Below, in pieces: positions 50,390 through 61,235 of a DNA stretch of 64,000 nucleotides (position 1 is its first letter; every line of letters starts with the position of its first letter). Position numbers and translations under genes: made by a program. Source of the stretch: Aphrocallistes beatrix (Eukaryota > Porifera > Hexactinellida > Sceptrulophora > Aphrocallistidae). The notes under the pieces were generated by a model, which had not been told where the DNA came from, did no database searches, and saw only the letters and a program-made list of their open reading frames with translations. The stretch is taken from the NCBI GenBank assembly GCA_963281255.1, contig OY725497.1:1364001-1428000 (forward strand), written 5' to 3'.

Positions 50390-50823
50390 GACCAAATCTA
50401 GAATTTTTGAATTTATTTAGTTTGTATTGACCTACATAATTCTTATCCACTATACTAGTAGTGTATATGTAACTAATCATTTATTCATTCATTTTGACGA
50501 TAACTTATCCATACTGTATTGTAATCAGTCCCCAATAGCCTGGGGTATTGTTAAATGTTACCTGCGGCAATGCCGCGGGGCCTTGACAAAAAATCGATTG
50601 GACCTGTCATGCGGCAGGAATTTTCAGTGTGCGGCCTTGGCCCCACATGCCGCACCCTGGCTACGCCTCTGGTTGGAACCAACTCATTCATTTGACCACT
50701 ACCAACTCATTGAACGCCAACATTATCGGCTCACGGGGGAACGCCAACATTATTGGCTCACGCGTGAGTATGTGTCGCAACTTGTCGAAGACTTCCTCGC
50801 TCCTGCTATTCCATGCCCATACT

Positions 50824-51000
50824 GTCCCTCTCGAGTGGTGGAAACAACAACAGACACAGTATCGTATCCTCCCTCAGTTGGCGAAACGAGTGTTCGTAAT
50901 ACCAGCGTCGTCTGCTGTAAGTGAACGCCATTATAGTGCTTTTAATGCCAACAACATTATTTCTCCCTTGCGAAACCAACTATACCCAGAGACCGTGTAG
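50824..51000 (+). pseudogene. second hAT transposase C-terminus
   Basis: It reads VPLEWWKQQQTQYRILPQLA, KRVFVIPASSAVSERHYSAF and NIISPLRNQLYPETV, then stop. This is a textbook hAT dimerisation domain of a family different from the element just upstream. The frame is open from 50629, but 50629-50671 belongs to the neighbouring hAT. The upstream part is missing and the element's ends were not found. Confidence 0.8.
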
Positions 51001-51074
51001 GCGATCTCTGTAGTTTTAGAAGGTTATAAGAATAAATTAATTGATTAACATCATTTACTTGTACTATGTGTTGT

Positions 51075-51185
51075 GTTAAACTAGTCTGGGTCACTGTGTC
51101 ACGTACTGGGTCACTGGGTCATGGGTCACGCATGCAATGGGTCAGATGGGTCATGGGTCACTGTAAGTGACCCATGGTCCACTCT
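51075..51185 (+). repeat. short tandem GGGTCACTG/ATGGGTCA repeat
   Basis: About ten imperfect copies of TGGGTCA in ~110 bp, with an inverse copy (TGACCCAT) at the end. Confidence 0.75.
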
Positions 51186-51291
51186 GGTGTCAAATGATGA
51201 ATCTACGATTAAGAAAATCTAAGCGAAATTTTCACACCTCTGCAAAACAATGGAATACAATTTTCCACACCTTTTCTATACAATACAGTGG

Positions 51292-51402
51292 AAACCGGTT
51301 ATAAGAACATCGTTGGGAGTTGAAAAAAAAGTTCTTATAACCGATATGTTCTTATAACAGTATTTCGGTTATAAGAACATGTTCTTATAACCGACATAAA
51401 GG
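51292..51402. mobile_element. pogo-like terminus with ACCGGTTATAAGAACAT repeats
   Basis: It starts TA-CAGTGGAAACCGGTTATAAG and contains four GGTTATAAGAACAT units in both orientations. Only one end was identified. Confidence 0.45.
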
Positions 51403-51408
51403 CCCCCA

Positions 51409-51906
51409 TACACGATGCAACATGTTGCTTGCAACAATGTTGCATGCAACAATTTTTCGAGGAGTATTGTTGCATGCAACATTTTAACTCACACGATGCT
51501 ACAAGTTGCTTGCAACAATTTTCCGTGGAGCATAGTTTCATGCAATATTGTTGCCTGAATTTTGTGCTTATTTAATAATTTTGATTCTATATACCTATTT
51601 GTGGAATCTTTTGTTTAAATTGAACTAATTACATCAAATTTATTCTGCATTTTTACATAATGGTAAAAAAACGTATCGTCGTACCTGTCATTGCCCTCGC
51701 CCTTTTGAGAAAACAATCAAGAAAAGCAAGCAGACTTTCTATTGTCTATTTTAATGGCTTGATCGTATTTTTGATAATGATTATCGTTATCGTTATCGTA
51801 ATAATTAATACAATTTTGATGCAGAATGTTGCATGAAAATGGAACATGTTCTATTTCCATGCAACAGGTTGCATGCAACATTGTTGCATGCAATACTCGA
51901 CATGGT
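51409..51906. mobile_element. MITE with TTGCATGCAACA palindromes
   Basis: Left: CCATACACGATGCAACATGT. Right in inverse: CCATGTCGAGTATTGCATGC. Clusters of GTTGCATGCAAC lie in both sub-terminal regions around an unrelated core. The minus-strand frame at 51335-51541, rich in Cys, is this repeat translated. Confidence 0.5.
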
Positions 51907-51915
51907 GAATTTTGG

Positions 51916-52205
51916 AAAATATGCTAGAGACTAACTTCCAACAGTTAATATAGGGTTTTTAGGGGTGTAGATATTGAAAATAATATTTTCGCATCTATAT
52001 GATAAATTATTTGTTTACTTTTGTTTACAATAGTTACATAAAGTAAACGAATTCAAAAATATGATAGAGACTGGCTCCCAACGGTTGACATGGAGTTTTA
52101 GGGGTGTAGAGTTCGAATATCTTATTTTTGAATCTATATGGTAAATTATTTATGTATTTTTGTTTACAATAGATACAAAAGTGAACACATTTCAAAAATA
52201 GACTA
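51916..52205 (+). repeat. tandem duplication, two ~145-bp units
   Basis: The units share TAGAGACT, TTTAGGGGTGTAGA, ATCTATATGRTAAATTATTT and TTTTGTTTACAATAG. Confidence 0.75.
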
Positions 52206-52349
52206 GAATTTTTACATCTACAAGCGTCTAATAACATTTCCACCTATGTTATCAACATCAACACTAATGATGAGTCACATTATTACGTTATTATTAATCA
52301 AACCAATTGAATTAGTAGAGAATTAGAAAACAATCAACCGTTTCTTAGA

Positions 52350-52440
52350 TATCCCTAGGCGCCAACAGAGCAACTCTGCGGACAGACAGTGTCCGCAAGC
52401 CGCGCAGCGCAAGCGAGCGAATCGCGTTTGTATATTATAT
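52350..52440 (+). mobile_element. R1 GC-rich end, diverged fragment
   Basis: It has CCTAGGCGCCAACAGAGCAA, GGACAGACAGTGTCCGCAAG, CCGCGCAGCGCAAGCGAGCG, the R1 3' block with many changes. A matching inverted fragment is at 53555-53605. Confidence 0.6.
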
Positions 52441-52454
52441 ATCAAAACTCAATG

Positions 52455-54085
52455 GGTTTTTTTGTGCAAAGTTGATTGAGGAACTGGGAGGTGCTAGAAA
52501 TGTGAAATTGGCACACAAGTAAATAATAATCAGTCTAGAAGGGAGCTCGAAGATCTAAACGATATCTGACACCTCGCCGAGATAGGTGACAAAATGTACT
52601 GGCCAATCAAAGTCGATTATTTTATAATGCAAATGAATTGGGGTCAAACAGTAGTGGCTTATGCATACAATCAAATGGACTATTTATTATTGAAATTCAT
52701 TGGTTCATTTGAGAACCAATCAACTATCAGACTTTTATAATGCGATTCACACGATTCTATTCTATATAAATAATTGAATATAGCTATTTTGAGTCTAGAA
52801 TTTGATTGTTAAAAGTAATTTTATGATCGAATTGATTGATCATAACATATAACCAGGGTTGCCGTGGGAATGAAATTTCAATTCCCATTCCCATAGAATT
52901 TCTGTGGGAATCCCCATGGGGATTCTCATAGGACCCTGTGGGAATCCCCATAGGAATCCTATGGGAATCCCCACGGGGGAAAAAATCATTCCCATTCCCA
53001 TCCCATGGGTATGGGGATTCATACAACACACTTTAATTGTTGTGTCAACGACATGGACTGAAATTGGTTGATTATTCGAGTATAATAATATTTAGTAATG
53101 TTAACTTTGTTGATTCAAATTGACCTTGCATTCAGGATTAATTCCCTTTATGAAAGTACTAATTCAGTTTAAACACCGGTCGATCGGTGACAAAAGCTGA
53201 TCTGGGCTCAGTGGCTTCTGGGGGGCAAGGGGCCATGCCCCCCAGAAATATTATTTGGATGTCCATTAATGTTCAAATTAACTAGCCATTTCATTGATGA
53301 TTTCTTCAGGATCGAGTTGGATTTCACATCCATGTACTGATATTAACACAAGCCTGTTAACCTTTCTTCTCTCTCGAATTTCTAAGATTGGTTTTGATAC
53401 TCTTCAGGATCGAAATGCTTTTACTGGTTGCGGTTGTTAAGAAAAAATCTGCAGAAAGCGGAATATAATCGTAATTAGGTTTTTATCGCAGAGTACTAAT
53501 GATTCAATAGTATTCTCAGGAATTTTTTCTCCCTTCCTTTCCTTTTTAATCCAAACAAGCGCGCTTCGCTTGCTTGCGCTGAGTGTCCGCAGAGTAGCCT
53601 TGCGGGGTATAAAACGGTGGATCGCTTTCTAATTTTCTACTAAAAAGTGTCATTCATCTACAGTTAATCATGAATTCAGAACTGGAGAAGAAAAATTAGA
53701 TTCATGATAAAAGGAGTTTGCTTAATATTAGGCTAACTAATCCTGAATGTAATGTCAATTTGAATCAATTTGAATTTAAACTACTTAAACAACTTCAGTC
53801 GAGTAACGTCAATTATTTATATGAAATAGAATCGTGTGAATCGCATTATGAAAGTGAACCAATGAATTTCAATCACAAATAGTCCTTTTGATTGTATGCA
53901 TAAGTCACTACTGTTTGATCCCAATGTATTTGCATTATAAAATTATTGACTTTGATTGGTCAGCACATTTTGTCACCTATCTCGGCGAGTTGTCAGATAT
54001 CGTTTATATCTTCGAACTCCCTTCTAGACTGATTACTATTTACTTGTGTGCCAAATTTCATATTTCTAGCACTCCCTAATTTGCA
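52455..54085. repeat. 1.6-kb inverted repeat with ~330-bp arms
   Basis: 52455-52790 (from GTGCAAAGTTGATTGAGGAA; includes CACCTCGCCGAGATAGGTGA, itself a hairpin) is mirrored by ~53790-54085. The loop holds a GGGAATCCCCAT repeat cluster (52855-53032) and a fragment of R1 3' end (53555-53605). A hAT-like terminus CAGTGGCTTCTGGGGGGCAA starts at 53211. The frames at 52784-53031 are repeat-derived. Confidence 0.75.
52855..53032. repeat. cluster of GGGAATCCCCAT palindromic units
   Basis: About eight units of TGGGAATCCCCAT / ATTCCCATTCCCAT in both orientations, starting at CAGGGTTGCCGTGGGAATG. Possibly a small hAT MITE, as CAGGGTTGCC is a frequent hAT start; the other end is not clear. Confidence 0.6.
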
Positions 54086-54480
54086 CAAAAAAAGAAAAAA
54101 AATTGCGTTTTAATATTATTCCAAATTTGTTTCCAATTTTTGAATAGCACCTCAAATTCAGAGAATTAAATGTCAATAATGAGTGCATAGGCTCTATTAT
54201 CAATTCAGTTTTATATCTTAACGGGTTCTATTAACATGTTTGCATTTGTTTCTAGATGTCAATAAAAATTGTGGAAACAGGGTGGCTTATAAGTTCTGTC
54301 CCAAGCTTCATTAGGTATAAAATATTTTATACTCAAACAATCTTAGTTATTATGGTCTTTAGAGATTGTAATTCGAATATTCTCAATGACTTTAAAAGAT
54401 TTTTCGAGTCTAAGACCTGCTGGAACTGTGTTTTGTGTAGAAAATATGTGTCCTGGCATGCAGCGAAAATCGAAAATCAG

Positions 54481-54690
54481 GAGGCATACCTAATTTCCAG
54501 GACGGGACCGTCCCGGAAAATCTGGATACCTAATTTCCTGGACGGGACGGGTTAAGATGCCTAATTTCCGGGATGGGACGGGTTAGGATACCTAATTTCC
54601 GGGACGGGATACCGTCCCGTCCCGGAAATTAGGTATCTAGATTTTCCGGGACGGTCCAGTCCCGTCCCGGAAATTAGGCATGCCCAGAAT
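54481..54690. repeat. tandem palindrome CTAATTTCCGGGACGGGA
   Basis: Seven or so copies in both orientations, with GGGACGGGATACCGTCCCGT near the centre. GC-rich in an AT-rich setting. Confidence 0.8.
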
Positions 54691-54808
54691 CAGGGCCCAC
54701 TGCTTTTCAAATTATCTTTCTAGAGTCTTCAAATTCTAGGACAAATTAGCTCTCACATTTTCCTCAAACATTCTAAATTTGTAGGAATATAGAACGTTTA
54801 GATCAGTG

Positions 54809-55000
54809 CAGGGTATTATACAGCCCTCCAGAGATACGCTCCTAATTTAAAATCCCTAAATTTTCATACGCCTAAATCTATAAATAGCATTATAAAATAG
54901 GGTAAATTGGGTATTATTCTGGATTTTCACGCTCCTAAACACTTTGAGGCTTAAAATCATACGCCTAAAGGAGCGTCTCGCGCTCCTAGATAATCCCCTG
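54809..55000. mobile_element. hAT MITE M2, 192 bp, TSD GATCAGTG
   Basis: It starts CAGGGTATTATACAGCCCTC and ends GGAGCGTCTCGCGCTCCTAG then ATAATCCCCTG. GATCAGTG is exact at 54801-54808 and 55001-55008. Same family as 19896-20081. Confidence 0.92.
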
Positions 55001-55450
55001 GATCAGTGTATATTGAGAACCATTTGGATCAGATTTTTTGGTGATGTGAAAAAAAGTGCCATTTTGGGTGATTTTGCAAAAATGTACCTAATTTGAACTA
55101 GTGAAATAATAACTTTATCTCGTTTCTGATAATGAATTCCCTGATTTGTGAAATATTTCCAAGATGAATGAAAGGTATCTGGTGCTAAATCGTCATGGAA
55201 CATTGATTATAGAGACATTTTTTACAGAAGCAGTGGCCCTGATTCTCGATTTTTGCTGCGTGCCAGGACATATTTTCTCTACAAAATTCACCATACAAAA
55301 CACAGTTCCAGGTCTTAGACTCGAACAATCTTTTAAAGTCATTGAGAATATTTGAATTACAATCTCTAAAGACCATAATAACTAAGATTGTTTGAGTATA
55401 AAAATTTTTATACCTAATGAAGCTTGGGACAGAACTTATAAGCCACCCTG

Positions 55451-56271
55451 TAATTATAGTGTGCAGTGTGCTTTTATAATACTCTCGATGAGGAGCTATT
55501 TAAAAGTAAGTAGCGTATGCGCTGCATTTAGTTAAGTAGCGCTTTACATTATGAAATTTTGAACACTGACTTCTGGCAAATTTGCTAACATTTTTATCTA
55601 GCTTTCAGTTTGATACTCAACGTATTCTCTATTACCTCATATCTTATAACAGGGATGTTAACCGATTTCTTGAAATATTTCATTTTTAATATATTCAAAT
55701 TTGAGCATCTTTCCCAATAGGTAAATGTATATTACAACAGAACACTATACTTTATAAAGAGAAGTGATTGTGTAAGGATCAGACTTTTGTCAATGACTGT
55801 CTTTTCTGTTTGAAGTTTAGTTCCAACATTGTTACTTAACACTTTTTAAAAGTCTGGTGTGATTTCTAAAATTGGTTATTCTTAGTTATATATAAATGAC
55901 TGCAAAAATAAGAACTTCGTACTGATATAACATTAAATAAATGCACAGAAGGTACTTACATATTACAATTCTTGACTTATGTTTTAGAGATTAACTTCTA
56001 TTATTTATCTACAAGCATGCCATCGAAAATGACTTGATCGTATTAAAGACACTACGTACCTAGAAAAAAATTTGAACCTTTCATTCATTATTTCCAATGG
56101 GTTCATTCATGAGGCGAAATGTTTCCGAACTGTAAAAGATACGAATGATCTGATTTCAGAATCTAATTCTCATATTCGAATTATACAGTTTTGATGATTC
56201 CGACTTTATTGCTCTCTCCTATGAATATAATTGCAAACCTGTACTACCTGCTACCCTTATCACCATCATGT
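55451..56271. other. intergenic, nothing recognised
   Basis: AT-rich without supported frames or repeat termini. Confidence 0.4.
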
Positions 56272-56300
56272 ATCCTTACTATTAAAATTCGATTAATGTT

Positions 56301-56379
<79 letters not shown>

Positions 56380-56849
56380 GTAACGAATTGATTGAAGAAA
56401 ATGCCAGGCACAGAAGGGTGATTTTTGGCATGTGGGGGTCTTTTGGCTATGGTTCAAGTAGGTTCTGAGTTCAGACCAAAATGTCCACTCATCATGGAAT
56501 TATGACGTCATTATCACCTTTTTTTATAATTAGAAATTTCAGTTTTTCGACTATAACGGCTGAAATTTTAATAGAATGTGTATATTAATATTATTCACAT
56601 GTGATACAACTATCATCAAAAAATGATGACTTATCACTGTTATCACGTCATTATTACGCATTAAAATTTAAAAAATTGACAAATTTGGTGATTTTTCGTG
56701 CGATATCAATTATAACAGTTGGACAGACGTATTTAGAGATATTATCTCCCATATAATTAATCTTTGTGACCCCAGGCGCCCAAAGGGCGCCTCCAGCGGA
56801 TACAAAGTGTACGCCAGCCGCGCAGCGCAAGCAAGCGAAGCGCGCTTGT
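56272..56849 (+). mobile_element. R1 repeat, complete copy
   Basis: The terminus ATCCTTACTATTAAAATTCG, (TA)n at 56307-56377, GTAACGAATTGATTGAAGAA, TGACGTCAT box, and the GC-rich end at 56772-56849. Frame 56191-56391 is microsatellite. Confidence 0.8.
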
Positions 56850-57611
56850 AGGCATTAAAGTGGGAATAAATTATACTGATTGATTAATTATTTATACGTT
56901 GGAAATAACTGTTTGATTTCAAATCTTCCACTATGACTTTTCAAACGTGTAAATTCCAAATCTGGAAATTTAAAATTTATTCATTCAGAAATTATTCATA
57001 TCTATTATAATTATATAAGTGTACAAAATATTTTTTCGGTTAGACTCGGTTAGACCAAATACAATTTGGCAAATACTCGGTTGGGAACCGAATATAAGTA
57101 TTCGTATTCGGTTTAGGAACTATTCATGAATAATTATATTCGGTTCAATCGGTTTCAACTTTGGTAAAAATATTTTAAATCCTTAATTAAGGAGTTGGAA
57201 ACTTTTAAAATATAATATTTCTACTTAAGGCATTCAAAGGATTCACATTCTATATCTGTATCTCAAATGATAGTGGGATATTTTCAATTTGTTTATTGTA
57301 TTCCTTAGGGGATCAGCTTCCAATTTGTATATTGGTTTATTTTAAAAGGACAATTATTGTGGTTCCTACATTAGATTTTTGTGTATCGGTTTTAGGTAGT
57401 CCCTTTGAACGTGATTTTTGGGGTTCACTTTGATATATTTCTGAGCAAATTTAAATTAAAACTGAACCCTCCATCGAATTCTTCGCATCAACTAACATAT
57501 AGATTGACTTCTCTAAAGTATTCTAGCTTAGGCAATGTGTTTTGAAGTGGTTTACTATCACTTTTGTCCCACTTTTTAAGTGTCGAAAATTGGACAAAAA
57601 TCCACTAAAAG
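56850..57611. other. spacer with a truncated CCGAATA MITE
   Basis: 57034-57163 is the right part of a CCGAATA-family element (ends CGGTTTCAACTTTG). The rest is unremarkable. Confidence 0.5.
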
Positions 57612-60600
57612 CAAAGGTGGGCACAGTTAATCGAAAAGTTAACTTCGTTAATCGTTAATCCGTTAACCAAAAAGTTAACTGAGTTAATCGTTAATCCGTT
57701 AACCAAAAAGTTAACTGAGTTAACCGTTAATTCGTTAAAAAGTTAACGATAAACCGTTAACGTTAATTTATATTATAGAAACCGCAACAAAGTTAGTATT
57801 TGCTCTAAAAACCTAAAAAGTGCTAATACTATAAGATGATCCTTTGCTGGGTCTTTTAAGCGAAAATATCTGTTAACACAACTTTAATTTGCAAAATTTA
57901 GAATAAAGATTAGGGAATACAGCTTACGGATAAAGATTACGAATAAAGATATACGAATACAGTTTGTTTAAGGAATCTTAAAAGGGTAACTTGTTATTGA
58001 CAAAATTCCATTAAATGCATGTTGCCCTTCATGCAAATCAATATGTTAAAATTTTCATCAGACAAGGATGATCTCTTGGCCCTTAAGATATCCTTGCCCA
58101 TTGAGAACAAACGTTCCACTGCAGCACTAGAGGGGATGGCTGTGTTGAATTTGATGAACAAGTCCACCAACACTTGCTCACCCAAGAAGGCAGCATCTGT
58201 CAGCAGTTCCTTGGAGCTGGTCTCCAGCCAGGTCCTGATCAAGTTATGGGCCTTGCTCTTAAGTAACCTGTGGCTCCTGGTCCTCTCCTTTGGCTCGGTG
58301 ACAGCACTGAAGAAGTCATCCTCCTCGTTGTTACTGCTTCCACTATTGCTGCCCACATCATCTGACTGCTGTCTTAAGGCCTCCTCAACTTTTACCTCCA
58401 TGCTTTTTCTCACCTTGGCGACCTTAGTGTAGTTATACTTCTCCAACCAGATGAGGCGAAACCTGGGATGGAATGCAGCAGCCAGCTGGCATTCTTCATC
58501 CTCCATTAGAGGTCCAAACCTTTTTTCGATACCTAACAAAAGTGCGTCGACCAAGGGGCTGCAATAGACGAGACTCTTGGAATTCAAGTCTTTGAGCCTT
58601 AAGATCGTCGCAGCAACTGTTGGCAGTAGAGTCCCTAGGTAGGCTTGGTCCTCCCCCTGGATCTTGTCGAGCGCTTTGGCCACAGGTAACATGACCTGGA
58701 AATAAAACAATTAAGAGTTAGTAAATATTTAAAATTTATACTTGTTGGAAACAGCAAACAGAATTTAACAGACTAGTAAAGAACATATTGTCAAATTTAA
58801 CTGTCAATATTAATTATATAATTTAGTATTTATTTATTACCTGGACATACTCTTTTAAGAAGTTGGCATCCTGATCGTTGAAGCTGTTGACCTTCAGCTG
58901 AGTCATTACTCTGTGTAGAGCTGGCCTCTTAGTCTCCAGGATGGTGTTGAGGACCACCACAGAGTCATAGGTAGAGTTCCACCTCGTCGTGTTGGGTACA
59001 ACCAGCCTCCTCCCCACCTCGCGTAGATGCTGTCTGCTGCCACAGTGCTACAACTCTGCAGGTTCCAGAGGGCGTGTGCTTTGGCCATTGCAACCCTGAA
59101 GGGTCCCTTGAACACTGCCCTCTGCAGTGCAGAATCTGCATCCTTGCTAGCCACTAGGTTAAAGTTGTGAGCAGCACACCTCATGTGGGTTGGTAGGTTA
59201 ATAGGATTTCCAAGGATGGTATCGACATCGTCAGATTCAGCCGAGGGTACAGTCAAGTAGTCTGCCAGGGAGACATACTCTAAATCCCGCTCGTCAACGG
59301 ATCCAGCCAGCAAGGCAGCTACAGCATTATCATCACCAAGGTCGGAGCCCATATCGTGAGCTACTGGAAGGTCTGGCAGTTTGTCAGCTTCTTCCCCAAA
59401 CTGGACAAAGGCCTTCACAAAGTTGCTAGCATTGTCTGTGGTAGTCCTGGAATAGAAAGATTTACATTTACATTTATTAAATGTTATAAAAAAGTAATCT
59501 ACAATGTATTGAAATGGTTTTCTAATACAAAGTGTTAATAGAACTAATTGACTAATAATTTAATTAATATTATCATAAAATCAACTATCTAAAAAGTCTG
59601 TAACCTGGTGACTTTTTTCTCAATGTGAAATTCATAGTGGACGTTGACCATGGCCTGCGCAAGTACATCATAAGTATGATGGCCTATCACCCTGACGCAC
59701 GCGAGCACTGCTTTCTCCCTCTGTCTGGTGGTGTGGTTCAACCAGTGTACAGTCATGCCCAGGTAGCTTTTCTTGTGGAAAGACCAGCAGTCAGCTGTAG
59801 TGGCCACCCATTGAACATCGCCGAGAACTCTAAAAAAAAATCTGAGATTTAAATTTGAATTTTCAAAATTAAATTTTAAATATTGGGAATATACAGTAAC
59901 CCAAGAATTAAACAAAGTTAGTATATCAATCACCTGATCAAGTACTGCTTCAAATCATTATACGAATTAACGATTCGCCTGCCCAGTGTCCTCCTAGAGA
60001 TGGAGCTCTTGCTGGGGTTCAGGGTCTTGATCAGCCTTTCGAACGTGTCAGACTCTACAACTTGGAGTGACAACATGTTGTCTACGAACAGGTCCACAAT
60101 CCTTTGATCCACAGCAGACTGAGGAACACCAATGCCACTAGCACCTATACTAAAGGACTCGCCTATGGTTTGCTGGCGTGCTCTTTTGGCAAAGGGAGGA
60201 GATACTACCGAATTGCTGCTGCAGCTACTCGAACCAGAAGAAAACCACGGTTTGCCTTTTCCACGAGAAGAACCTACCTTGACCTTCTCCTCAAACTGCT
60301 TAAACTTAACTGGGTGCGTTCTCTTGATGTGCTGCTTGAGGTTGTTGAGGCTTGTCATGTGCCCCTTGATTAGCACAGTTTTGGGAAGGCATACGAGGCA
60401 TTGGAAAACCAACTTGTCGCCTTCACCTGACTTTAACAAGAAGAACTCATCCAGGTGGGGCCAGGGGTTTTGAGCCTGTTCCTGTCGAGGTTCAGTTGCA
60501 CTGGCAATTTCAACCTCAACGAAATCCATAATTTCAATTTCTTGAGACGCCATAAATACTAATAAAGGTATAAAATTCAAAAACACAAAATGTCTTTATT

Positions 60601-60776
60601 AAAAATCTGAAAATATTAGACACTTTCAAAAGTTCATATTAGCGTTAACGGACTTTTAACGGAAGTTAATTAGTCCGTTAATGATTTTAAAGTTAACTTA
60701 AAAGTTAAATCGTTAATGAAAAATTTAACTTCGTTAATTAACGATTAACGGATTAACGGATTAGTGCCCAGGTTTG
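57612..60776 (-). mobile_element. complete hAT element, 3165 bp, TSD ACTAAAAG
   Basis: The left end is CAAAGGTGGGCACAGTTAAT and the right end in inverse is CAAACCTGGGCACTAATCCG. ACTAAAAG is exact at 57604-57611 and 60777-60784. Dense GTTAACGGTTAACG-type sub-terminal repeats lie at 57620-57770 and 60640-60770, as expected for transposase binding sites. The transposase gene fills the middle. It is the best preserved element here. Confidence 0.95.
57994..60553 (-). CDS. hAT transposase, BED-type, four exons, one frameshift
   Basis: Proposed exons on the minus strand: 60553-59934, 59829-59605, 59446-58841, 58695-57994, with introns of 104, 158 and 145 bp that all have GT/AG ends and join in frame. 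Exon 1: BED zinc finger (WPHLDEFF, FQCLVCLPKTV, LKQHIKRTHP). Exon 2: WVATTADCWSFHKKSYLGMT. Exon 3: RTTTDNASNFVKAF across the splice (second catalytic-Asp region), CAAHNFNLVA, VVPNTTRWNSTYDSV. Exon 4: MLPVAKALDKIQGEDQAYLG and the dimerisation core IPSSAAVERLFSMGKDILRA. The exons sum to 2153 bases, one short of a multiple of three, and the one break I see is near 59025 (SIYAR to GRRLVVP). With it the protein would be about 717 residues. Start chosen at Met 60553 (MASQEIEI); the frame is open 11 codons further up. It is either recently dead or the break is an assembly error. Confidence 0.88.
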
Positions 60777-60993
60777 ACTAAAAGTGGCTTGATATTTTTT
60801 CATTACGAGCAATACTATTGAACACCTCTCCTGTTTACTTTTTCACATTGGTTCTTAATTATTTAACCTTTTAATGACCTTCTTATTCTCCAAATTTAGT
60901 TTTAAGTCATTTTCAATGGGAAGATTCCAGCTTTTCATCACTACCCTAAACCGATGCACAAAAATATAATGTAGTAACCACCATAGGAGGCGA
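60777..60993. other. flank of the hAT element
   Basis: No feature recognised apart from the TSD at its start. Confidence 0.4.
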
Positions 60994-61235
60994 CATAGCA
61001 TTCTAATACACTAAGGCAATGGCGCAGACCTTTTTTTCTGGACCATGGATTGGTTAAACGAGCTAATGAATTTTTCTGAAAATGGTTAGATTATGCTGGT
61101 ATATAACTTCGTATATTATATAATGATCCTTTTCATTAATACTACGTCGATTTTCTCAATAATGGTTCGAGGATGGCACTGGAGAATTTGTGATTAAACT
61201 AATTTTAAGCAACCATATTACTTATATATTAACAT

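Larger units (their letters stand above)
47297..50671 (+). mobile_element. hAT element, 3.4 kb, TSD GTTGGAAC
   Basis: The left end is CAGAGGCGTAGTTAGTATCT and the right end in inverse is CAGAGGCGTAGCCAGGGTGC. GTTGGAAC is exact at 47289-47296 and 50672-50679. The target was a palindrome, GAGTTGGTTGGAACCAACTC. Sub-terminal GCGGCATTTCC and TGCGGCA motifs cluster at both ends. A poly-C run lies at 47530-47547. It contains a transposase gene and a nested Tc1-type MITE. Confidence 0.93.
54278..55450. mobile_element. mariner-type element with ~200-bp TIRs
   Basis: The left end is CAGGGTGGCTTATAAGTTCT and the right end in inverse is CAGGGTGGCTTATAAGTTCT. The inverse match continues to about 54480/55220. 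TA flanks the right side; the left flank reads AA. There is no transposase, and the mirrored frames at 54256-54555 and 55185-55376 are TIR translations. The interior holds a tandem palindrome and the MITE M2. Confidence 0.75.

Noticed and set aside
51335..51541. Cys-rich small secreted-peptide-like frame
   Set aside because: It is a translation of TTGCATGCAACA palindromes in a MITE.
54256..55376. Two related ~65-100-codon frames, one on each strand
   Set aside because: They are the same ~200-bp TIR read from both ends of one mariner-type element.
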